Assembly (NCBI GenBank): GCA_963513935.1
Contig: OY740765.1
Location: 148,391,830-148,455,829 of the forward strand
Direction: 5' to 3'
Length of the DNA stretch: 64,000 nt
Source: Aphrophora alni
Taxonomy: Eukaryota > Arthropoda > Insecta > Hemiptera > Aphrophoridae
How positions within the stretch are numbered: the first letter of the stretch is position 1; each line of letters starts with the position of its first letter. The notes under the pieces are model-generated. The model worked only from the letters and a program-made list of their open reading frames with translations, did not search any database and was not told the origin of the DNA. Position numbers and translations under genes: made by a program. Shown here one piece after another: positions 54,250 through 64,000 of the stretch.

Positions 54250-54700
54250 GACTTAAGCCAAGCAAATCTCGACAACTCGAAAAATCATGTGCACAGTGTT
54301 TTGGCATTCTACTGGTGGATTTTTTATCGTGAGGTGAAACAATCAATGCAAATGTTTATTGCAAGATGCTTAGTAAACTGTGCCACGCAATATAGAATAA
54401 GCATCGAGGAATGCTCACAAATAGTGTTGTTTTAATTCATGACAATGACTTCACACTGCGACCGTAACACGACAACTCTTACAGAACTTTGGCTGGGACC
54501 AGTTTGACCACCCTCTGTATAGCCATGACCTTGCTCCTAGCAACTTCCATCTTTTTTACGACCTGAAATTGTTCTTTGGTGGTCAAAACTACCACATAAT
54601 TGACAACACAGGCGGCAACATTTTATGAAAAAGGCATTCAATAACTTGTGTTGCGCTATTACAAAATGGTTGGAACTATGTAGAAAAATAGTTTAAGGTT
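54250..54700 (+). pseudogene. mariner transposase C-terminal remnant
   Basis: Plus-strand frames give KIMCTVFWHSTGGFF (54282), VLIHDNDFTLRP (54428, the HDNARPH block), DQFDHPLYSHDLAPSNFHLF (54499, the HPPYSPDLAP motif) and GWNYVEK (54666), the usual mariner carboxyl end. Frameshifted and with stops. The N-terminal HTH was not seen upstream. Confidence 0.85.
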
Positions 54701-54787
54701 TGTAGATTTTTACTTAGTTTCTGGACCCACCTCCTATTTCTACCTAAAATCAATTTAAATTGAAAGTTATTAATTGGCTACTTTTAA

Positions 54788-55487
54788 CACGATAACTGCC
54801 ACCATAAGAGGGTTCTACGAAATCCCGTAGTACCAACTTGAATTATTGGTGTATTGTTGCTGATATCGATTTTTTATTGTTACAAAGGCTATTTATTTAC
54901 ATATTCTTCAATTATATATGCGGAGAAATTGAAGGTTAGTTTTGGACCGATCGGGCCGGCACATTCATTTTTCGTCGCAAGTTCGCTTAAAAGTGAAGGC
55001 GCCGACCCGATCGGGCCACGACTTGTTTCCGCCTCAGATCTTTGTCGGCAGCCGTGCGAGTTAATTAGGTAATTTGGTATAATACATCAACCAAAATATG
55101 TTACTAACACTTTTATAATAACTAATGTATACCATTATATTAATTGTTTACATATTAACAGCTTGAAACCAGTTTTCATAACTTAGAGTTGGTTTATCTT
55201 TAAAAAAAAAGTGCCGACCCGATAGGACCGCGAACGTTTGCATTTTTCAACAGCGAAAAGAGAGTTATACAATAAATCTAAACTGGGAACCGAGTGTTCT
55301 GCGTTTAAACATAGGATGTGCAATGTCCAAATAGTACGGCTTGTCCCCGCTAGAATGCGCTGTAGTGTTACAGTCGAGCAAAACAACAACAATGACGTAT
55401 TTGAGATGCCGGCTCGATCAGGTCGGCAGATTGCTCTACCCACAGAAACTGTGCCGCCCCGATCGGGTCGGCGTGGCGGTTAACGTG
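54788..55487. mobile_element. piggyBac-type MITE with repeated GC-rich palindromic motif, 700 bp
   Basis: TTAA at 54784-54787 and 55488-55491. Left end cacgataactgccac, right end (other strand) cacgttaaccgccac. Inside are five versions of gccgacccgatcgggcc (about 54945, 55002, 55213, 55411, 55453), partly palindromic around CCCGATCGGG. Much richer in GC than the flanks. Short open frames crossing it are by-products of composition. Confidence 0.85.
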
Positions 55488-55499
55488 TTAAATAAAAAT

Positions 55500-58400
55500 C
55501 AGAATTTTTTAAATAACCTCGTATAAAGCAAATTTACTCTAGGCCAGTGCCTAGATAGTTCTTTGTATTAATTATTTTTTTGAATTTAGAACCAAGTATT
55601 TGTTTTTGTAATTATTGCACCGACAGTAACCCCAATATAGAAATTCCTCTGGGATATCTAATTCTCTTATAACTTGAGATGTGAGACATGGTCTTATTTT
55701 TGAAGCAATATAAATTTGTGGATTTTATTTAAGTTTTTTAGTCATATAATAATTTTAAGTTCAATAACATGTTTTGAGAGTTGCCATTAATTGTAATAAC
55801 TTTAAACTAAAAATCTCAAGAATAAACTAAAGCACATTACATCAGTACTTGACTTCCTAAAATAAAATAAAATATCCGACAATTTTGAAAATTCGGTTTT
55901 GATGAAGCTCTTTTGCGATTTGTAAGTTGAAGAATTAATACTGTATAGTAAGAGTTTTGTTCTTAGAATGAAGTTACATTAATTTTATACAGAAGTTTGG
56001 TTTTATTACTTTATATAGTTGATCTTTATAGACAAATGTAAATATGTTTAAAATACACTTTAATAATAAAAAATCTACGAGCTGACCAATGCTAAATTTT
56101 CATTCACTGATTTTTGAAGGCATGTTTAAAATTACTAAAATGAAAACGGTCAAAAAAATTGTTAATCATGAAACAACAACTCTGGAAATAATGAAAAACT
56201 AATTTCAACAATGGTTTTATTTAATACAAACTTTTGATCTATAAATAAATATACACACATTTATCTAAACAATATCGTCTTTGACTTTTTCAATAGAACA
56301 TTAGATTCTATTTCTATGATTGCCATATATATATATTTATTTATATCACACACCAACATTTTAACATTTATACATTTATAAACAGTCATTTAACCACCGC
56401 CACATATATTTTATGTTATAATTAGAAACAATAGGAACAACGTAGTAACGTTACAGGTTATCACATAGTAAGAAAGGGTATAAATATTCTTTTTCTTCTT
56501 TAATATAAATATATACATTTTATAGGTGCAAGAATATAGTATGATTTATGTTATTAGACAATAAATAAATATACAGTTTTTATAATATAGTGTATACAGT
56601 ATATTATTTTACCTAGAACAAATAGTACCTATACAGTATGATAATTGGAAACAAAAATTCAACCTGTGATACTAAAACAATGACATGAACTTTGTTTTAT
56701 GATTTAATGAACACTCTGTATATGTTGGACAAACTTTTGTCTGATCTTGTAGATAGTTTAGATAAACAGCTTTTCAAAGCTTGTTTAAAAGTAAAGTAAT
56801 TATATTGTGAAGAGTTGTTATAACTCAGTTACTAAAAAAGATATATATTTCCATTATTAGATGTATTTTATGAGTATTAAATAAAAATATTTAAATAATG
56901 TTACATTTGAACAAATAAATGTTCTATTTTTGGAGATTCTGTATAAGAGATTGTGATTTTATAATGCTCTGTGAAAATATGTAAAGAGCTTCACATCACA
57001 AAGTTAAATGATTTCCTAGAAGGTTAGATAGTTAGATATATTCAACATTTGGTATATTAAATATGCCAGGGTATTAATGGAATATTATAGCACAAGATAT
57101 AGCCTCTTCTATTAAAATATGAACCTCATCTCCCCTTGGTAAAACCTGGTTTTGTAAATGAGGTCTAAGCCAAGGTAGGTCTTGATACTAAGGATATCAT
57201 TTCCGACACAAAACTCAGATGCAGTAGAAAAATCACTTGCCGATCTTAAATTCACCTTATTCATGAAAGTTCTATGAGAGAAAACCTGACGGATCTTATG
57301 TTCACAATATCACCTGCAGTGCACTAGACTGGAAGATGGAACATACAAAATAGGTACACCAAACACAACATGAAAACAAATTGTTCTTGTTGATGCAGCT
57401 TTAATGGGAATTTCTTAATGGGGCGTGGGGGGTGAAAAACTTGGTTCAGAAGAGGATCAGATGTAAGCATGTTCCACAACGGAATGATGGACATATATAA
57501 TTTTTTTTGTCCAACTATGAAAATGGTTTAAATGTATCATAGGAAATAATTCGCATACACAACTTTTGTATGTGTTTTGGAATATACAGAGTGTGGCCAT
57601 ATAAATTTATAAAGCTTTGTAAATATTTTGGCGAATAACAAAATTTAAAAATCTTTTTACATTGGCCTCTTTCCATTTTGCTCTGTTAGGTATTCCTCAA
57701 GTACTTGTAGATAAAAATGCCTTGGATGTAGAATGTGCCTAGTAGTACGTACCATGTTTGTAAGTTGCTCACAGCTACTCGTACTTTCGTTAACTCTCAA
57801 ACAAATTTCATTTCTCTTATGTCATCAGATTTGGTGAACATTCTTTTCTAAATTACTGGGATAACGAAGTTCTTATGAAGTTATATCGTCAGATAAAGAA
57901 GAAAATATTGTGTCTGGTCCATATACATCTCCCATAGATTAAACCATTAAAATTATGGATTACTTAAATTAAATTCTAAAAACAATTTACCTGTTTAAAG
58001 AAGATAATGGTTTTAAATAATAGACCCTATTATATTCAGTAAAAATAACAAAAACTGAAAGTTTTAACATATAAATATTTTCTACGGTTAAATTTATGGT
58101 ATAAGCATTTGATTTACACTGTATTATTAGTTAGGAAAAGTTTATATAAAAATAGAATGAAGAAGATATTATTTTGTTGATTAGTTTATATCAACAGATT
58201 ACATGCAATGAAAGTTTATTACCTGTAATAAAATAGTACACTTTTTGGTTTGAGACAGTCTTGCTAATACAGTACAGTACATATTTAGAACATATATATT
58301 AGGGGTGGAGCGAGCTTATCAAGTTAAATTCTCTATAAGAGCTTTCAATAATTTCTTTACCTGTATTTTAACTACAAAAGATTAAATATGTGTAATTATG

Positions 58401-59100
58401 AATTATTGTTTAAAATATACCAATGGGTACATAAATTAAGTATTTATTGTTATATACAATCTTTATATAAAATAAAATATTTAATTACAGTATACATAAG
58501 TTTTAAATATACTATACATCTATTTAAAATATATTATGGGATCAACTGATTTGTCATTTTGGTTCCTGGAATTAATTTTAGGTTATGTTATCAAAATAGA
58601 CTATAATAATGTTTTGCTTACTAAGTAATCTGTTTTTGTAAATTGACAACAGTTGATTATAGTGAAATTTACCAATAATAGTAATTTTATCGGAATTTAA
58701 GTAATCAAAGCCTTATAAATAAATATTGAATTAGTTGGTGATTTAAAAAAAAAAAAAAATGTTTCGTATTGTTTCGATTTAAGTTTTGTTTTGTTGTGCA
58801 AAGAAGTTATGAAATCATTGTTAAATAGTTGATACAGAATTGTTCACTCCACCCTTTTAATAGTAAACATTAGTTTGGCCATCAGAGGTGAACTGAGTTT
58901 CTTTAAAATAATATAATTTTAATACAAATACGTTTAATTAAGAATAAGGGTAGTCTTAAGTTAGAGTTTAATAGGGTATTTCTTTTTATACTCTCTACTG
59001 AGAAATTGAACAGTGTTTACAAAATAATTTGGAACTTTAGTGTTTTATCATGTTTTTTTGTTATTGTATACTACTAGATAATACCAAGGACCATTTTTCA
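55500..59100. other. intergenic, nothing firmly recognised
   Basis: AT-rich. From about 57590 (tacagagtgtgg) some wording resembles the 'acagggtgtt' repeat class, but no second end is visible. Confidence 0.4.
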
Positions 59101-59399
59101 AGGTAAGCCTATGTCTCCATACAAAATAATAAGTCTGTAATGGTAAACGTCAGTCTCGCTTTATTCCAATTAATTTTTTGTTTTATTGTGCACTTGAAAT
59201 TAGCAACATTTATGGAAAATTTTATCACCAAATGAAAGAAAACAAAATTTACCACAATAAACACTTTATTTGTTCAAGATGGTATTTCAAAGATCAAATT
59301 ATCATCATCCTCAGTTGTTACGTATACACAAACCTTCTTGGCCCTGAACTACAATTGGCATGACAAAACTCCACATACAAGCAATGTGTGAATATTCAC

Positions 59400-59554
59400 T
59401 GCGTTTTTTAACAAATGTCACATTGATTGCAGCACCTCAAACATCGTCATGGTTTCTGAAGATACACATGACATAGGTATCCACCTTCCGATGTCAACCA
59501 CTCAAAGTGAGAATACATTGTTCGTGCCAATAGACGTCAGTTGTTTGCTAAGGG
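59400..59554 (-). repeat. possible piggyBac-type terminus
   Basis: Read on the minus strand from 59558: TTAA then cccttagcaaacaactgacg, similar to other piggyBac-like ends in this window. The opposite end was not found, so it may be a solo end or chance. Confidence 0.3.
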
Positions 59555-60484
59555 TTAAAAATGAAGCCATTAGTGAGCTTTACAATATTTTTTTTATAAG
59601 GTTGTCTTCTCCAGTGAGAGATATGTAAAATGTTGATCATTCATGTCTTCTTCTTTTCAGTATAGCAGTTAATTCAGAGAATTCATAATAGTAGTAAATT
59701 CAATATAGTAGATCTATCTGAAGTCTGAATATAACCACTGCTGATTTTTTTGTTGTTGTTCTGGTATGTGTTGTTATTTTTTGTTTGTAAATATTGTTTA
59801 AATTGGATCAGGTCTGCTTTGAATTATATGTTTTATTGATTTTAATATGTCATAAATAGAGCTTTTTTAAAATAAGAAATCAGCAGATTTGTTTTCTGGG
59901 GTTCTACAAATAGAGAGACTACACTGAAAAATATTTTGTTTGCTTTTGGAACTGATCAGTTTCATTTTCGGCCAGAGACTGAATGGTTTCTCAGTCTGAA
60001 TTATCGCCTTTTAAAATTTAATCATTAAGAGAAGGTTCTTTAAAATATTCATTATTGCCAGAATTTCACTATTGAACTGCTGAAGAATAAAATTAGAACA
60101 AAAAACATGTTTCTCCGATCCCTGCAGTATTTGTTTATGAGATCCATCCGTGTAAATATGAAACCATTTTTCTTCTGAATAGATTTAGTAAATATAATTT
60201 AATGCCAAACATCTGATCACAACAGGATTATAAATGTTATATGTTTTAAAGAAAAGGCATATGTAATTTGATGAGGTGTTTGTTTGTATTTGGGAAAACA
60301 ATAATGAACATGGAAATTCAACCAATTTTTAATATTTTTGATCAATAAGTCCAACATTTTAAGTAAATAAAGGTAGAAACTTGTGTATTTAGAATAACAG
60401 CTTTTTTCAATAAGAAAATATTTCAATGACTCAGTTTCTCACAAATTCATACATTTAAAGTCCTCAAAGATGCTCATTTTTATT

Positions 60485-60640
60485 GAGTACGGGTGTGGCA
60501 ATCCCAAGATATTCTAGCTGGATTATACATTTTTTTACTTAGTCGTAGGTTAGATCCTTCTCTTATTTACTTTTTATTAGATCTCTCTTGAATAATTCTT
60601 AATCTCCTCTAACCTGATCCTATTAGTCAGGGTTGAACTG
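60485..60640. repeat. old dispersed repeat, paired with 43935-44120
   Basis: See the shared 'gagtac.ggtgtg.caatc' start and 'agatc.ctctt' block. The neighbouring 60641-60725 is C-rich and may belong to the same unit. Confidence 0.4.
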
Positions 60641-61214
60641 GGAATAAAATTTGACTCTGACATCCAGAGAACACCAGCGCCTCCATCCCCTCAAATTTTC
60701 CTCCCACCAATAATCCCCTGCCCATTAGATTTACATTCTAACACTACACACTACTTCTTTCAACTCATCAAAAAATGATAAAATAAGTGTTTTATAAATA
60801 TTGTCAATTTATGTTTACAACCATATTATCAACAGTTAACTGCAAGAAAAAGCTTAAGTGAAATTTTTGTACTTATTTTATTACTATGTAGAATTTCTGA
60901 AGTACCTGTGACTTTTTCTAACGTTTTTAGTGTATGTTGAGAAAAATTACCAATAGAGCTAAGAGTTTCTTATGCCACACATATATATTCAAATTGTATA
61001 GAATAATGATCAAAACATCAGGTTACTACATTTCATCATAGTTTATTGCTTTAGAAATACAATAAAATATACACACAGCACACAAATAGTGAATACTAAT
61101 GTATATTCACTCTTTTTTGCTACATCATTTATAACGTTTTCAAGGTTGAAAACTTCCTTTTCAATGGTCATCAGCATAAAAGATTCCTATTTCTGTTGAT
61201 CAAAATTGGAGCTC

Positions 61215-62340
61215 AATCCATTTTTTTATAAATTATAGAGGTGAAAAACTTCTTTTCCAAGCAACCTGTGTGAATGAGTGTCAACCTATACTTGAATGCA
61301 AGCCCAATCACACTGTATGCTCCGGTTAACAAATCGTATCTCATAAGAACCTTGTAGCAGCAGATCAAACAGTTCTTACACTGTTTTACATTAAACTGGA
61401 GGACTTCCTAAGTTAATTTTCATCAACAGTAAGGGGGTGTAATGCTGTCGTGCTGTATCGGTATTCTTCCAAGTTTGATTTTTTAATGGTTTCCCATGTA
61501 TTGGCTAGATGGGTTAATTTGGTCTGTAGATTCTCTTCAATTAATTGCCCTTTCATCAAAGATTATAAGCTATTTACTTCGTTCTTTGAAAACAAATGTA
61601 TGGAAGCATTCAGATTTAATATTAGAAAAATTCTTGGGATCTAAATTGGCAAGTTCAGCATATAATATGTTGCTATTAAAATCAAATTGTGTTTTTAGAC
61701 TTGTGGTCGCTGAATCAACAGTGACATTGAAAACATACACTTCAAATGACTTTAAAGGATCCAGTATAAATTTGTCTGGAGAACTTTCTTCTGGCATGCT
61801 TTTTTCTTTCAGATTCTCTTTTGTTTTGGCTTCAACTTCTAAGCTTCTTTCTCCAAACTACTTAAAATTTTTTTTCCACATTTGATCTAGTTTTTTTAGT
61901 TGTAACTGGGACAATTTTATAAGTCTACAATATGTCAAAACCACTCGTTTGTAAATACTTTGAAAGAGGTGTTGTTTCACTATAGATATGCAAGAAAATG
62001 AAAGCTGTTAACACAGTTTCATATTTTAACAAAGCCTTTTTATACGACTTAGCTTTTGCTCTTGTGTCTGATGCAGACGAGTCACAGTTTTCAGTAGCAT
62101 ATAGTGTTGCAATAATAATTATATACAGTGAAGAGTGTTTGTTTGCTAAAGTACTATTTATAGCATTTGATTTTCCACCATCAAGTTTCTCCTACAAGAT
62201 TAAGTCTTCTGTGCTTTGGATCTTTAGCTATATTCTCTAACTTATCCATCTGCAAGTACAAGCTCCTAAGAAAACAGAATCTAGCCTTGTACTGAATCTT
62301 TTGTATTTACATTGTCATCTGTTGACCTGCCAACACAATT
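61215..62340 (-). pseudogene. hAT-type (ZMYM-like) transposase remnant
   Basis: Minus strand, several frames: ATENCDSSASDTRAKAKSYK (about 62110), KALLKYETVLTAFI (62025), TTPLSKYLQTSG (61965), SQLQLKKLDQMWKKNF (61905), FILDPLKSFEVYVFNVTVDS then FDFNSNILYAELANLDPKNF (61765-61630), and the hAT dimerisation end NC.VCCYKVL.RYDLL.. with YRLTLTHTGCLEKKFF (61370-61235). This order matches the TTF/ZMYM1-like hAT proteins of arthropods. At least six frame breaks. No TIR found. Confidence 0.8.
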
Positions 62341-62349
62341 TTTAGTCTC

Positions 62350-64000
62350 TATATTAGTGGCAAGTAGGACAATTATAAGTATATTCTGTAATTATTTGAC
62401 ACTACACCACCAGATTTACACACATATACTTGCATGTTGTATATATTAATGGAACTACATTAATATCACTGTAAAATAAATAAACAATACTCAAATCTCT
62501 GTCAATTAAATAGAAACGATTAAACGAGTGCCAGCACTGTGTCTACACTCACTGTGGTAGAGCTGTCCAACGTCCAAGCCTAGTATTTGTCAAATTTACT
62601 TATTTTATTTTCATTATAAAATTGTTTGTTTAGGTTTCATGGTAAAATCATTATAGGCTTTAGAAATGTGTATACTCATAATCTATTAAACACTAAAAAT
62701 CCCTCCTTAGTTAAATTTACTTCAAAATATACAATTTTATGTCTAAAATACACGAAAGTATTTGATTTGTAAATAAACAATTAAAAAATATTCAAATTAT
62801 GATTAACAAGTATTTTGTCAACCTCTAACGCTTGTATGTAGTATTAATTTCATTCAGAATAGATATTTTGAAAGGATTTAAACATGTTATTTTATTGATA
62901 TTATACATGACATTTTCAGGTTTAATTAACATCTGAGGCTTATTTTGAAATGGCATAAAATAAATTTTAACACCCATTGATAATTTTACTGCAGAAAGGG
63001 CTTTCATACATCATGAAAACAAAGTAGGCTTATTGATATTTTTCAATGTTTTCTGAAAGAATAATTATATATGAATTGACTTAGAAATTTCCCTGTTTAG
63101 CAAATTTTGATTTAAATTACTTAGGTTATTTTTGAGGTCATTTAATTCCATAGTTTTTTTTCGTAAGATGGAGTTCTGGTCATACCTCAGCTACCAGATG
63201 GGCTTTTTGGATTGCCGTAAAGTGTAAAAAGTAAGAAAAGGAAAGCATGATCTTATCTCAGAGAAAATTAAAATTAATGTATGGGATCCATTTTTGTTTG
63301 GTCATCTCAACATATCCACCCTTGGAAGCCTGAGCAGAAGGCTCACAATTGCTTGGTATTTCCCTCACAGAAATTTGATCTTCTTGCCCAAAATCTAATA
63401 CAGAGCTTTCAGTGGAGATACTCTGTTACAGAGATACCATTTGTTAGTCAAGACCTGAACAAAAGAATCACAAAATTATCTGGATTGCAACAATAGACTG
63501 CCAATTACTGTATAGAGTAACAAGTGTTTGGGATAATCGTTACTGATATATAATTTAGCACCATGAACTTGTTGGTGGTAGACTTTCATAATTTATATTC
63601 ACTTCTTGTTTTTAACAGGAAATTAAAAAGTAGGAATAATTTATCAATAACTTCCATGACTTACTGAGGAATAAAAGTTTTAACAACCAGTATGTTGTGT
63701 AATGTAATATTTGCTTTACTTGGATCCTCTTCAAACCTTTCCATAGCTAATGATCTTTGACAGTTTAATGTCAACCTTAAAAAATTGGCCCCAGATGTTA
63801 ATCAATCTTAGACTAATGTATTCTTAGATTATTACCTTAAAACATATTAATTTGGTCATTTCTTTGGTTGGGTAGTACACACTGATGGGACGAACACACA
63901 CATAGTTTCTCATCTATACATACATTTAAAAATATTAACATTATATATTATTACACTCTTACTCTTTTTAAGAAACAAAGCACCAATATGTTTTTTCCAA
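62350..64000. other. intergenic, nothing firmly recognised
   Basis: AT-rich. A 71-codon frame at 63281-63496 (+) has less biased composition (KFDLLAQNLIQSFQWRYSVT) but I do not recognise it; it could be a transposon scrap. Confidence 0.4.

Noticed and set aside
55183..55526. Overlapping open frames of about 80 codons on both strands
   Set aside because: They arise from the GC-rich repeated motif of the TTAA-flanked MITE; no protein likeness and they cross the element border.
61140..61180. Minus-strand CTGATGACC...GAAAAGG near the hAT remnant as another hammerhead
   Set aside because: No paired stem II between the two boxes and no proper stem III; likely part of an unrelated repeat.
63281..63496. 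71-codon plus-strand frame as a host gene
   Set aside because: No recognisable family, no splice or promoter context; kept only as a remark.
1..64000. tRNA, rRNA, CRISPR or bacterial-type operon features
   Set aside because: None seen; the intron structure and transposon types show this is eukaryotic nuclear DNA.

Overview
This is eukaryotic, AT-rich, intron-containing nuclear DNA, most likely from an insect or another arthropod with a large transposon-filled genome. I cannot fix the order or species. One host gene is clear: the last eight exons of a lysosomal-type alpha-L-fucosidase (GH29; FUCA1-like) on the + strand, from 179 to 37850. All eight exons have GT/AG borders, compatible splice phases and an uninterrupted reading frame of about 408 codons. 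The exons with the signal peptide and N-terminal part of the barrel lie before the window.

Layout: exon 1 at 179-320; an 11.8 kb intron with a hAT-like MITE, a pogo-type HTH_psq element and a 5'-truncated Ty3/gypsy pol; exons 2 to 6 between 12105 and 21464, with decayed transposase and LINE tails between them; then a 10.5 kb intron (21465-31949) with an LTR-type repeat, a jockey-like LINE, a Penelope-like element interrupted by a piggyBac-like MITE, an RNase H-bearing LINE tail and a pogo/Tigger copy. Exon 7 (31950-32103) sits between two pogo/Tigger elements. The second of these (32244-37406, matching TIRs and TA) has been invaded by a piggyBac, an LTR-like repeat and a 650-bp dispersed repeat. 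Exon 8 and the stop codon end at 37850.

From 38 to 64 kb I see no intact host gene. This part holds a LINE RT remnant (39.0-40.4 kb), a frameshifted zinc-knuckle protein remnant (41.5-42.9 kb), a fold-back repeat cluster (45.9-47.8 kb), an internally inverted Penelope-like fragment followed by a hammerhead-ribozyme-like sequence (50.5-51.2 kb), a decayed piggyBac with both termini (51.9-53.7 kb), a mariner remnant (54.25-54.7 kb), a GC-rich TTAA-flanked MITE (54.8-55.5 kb) and a hAT/ZMYM-type transposase remnant (61.2-62.3 kb).

The most interesting signals are the hammerhead-like motif at 51176-51215, with a tiny palindromic stem III as in Penelope-like elements; the MITE that splits a GIY-YIG domain exactly at TTAA; the nested Tigger; and the 91-bp duplication that flanks a repeat inside it. 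No previously undescribed functional system is demonstrated: apart from the fucosidase, nearly everything recognisable is decayed transposon.
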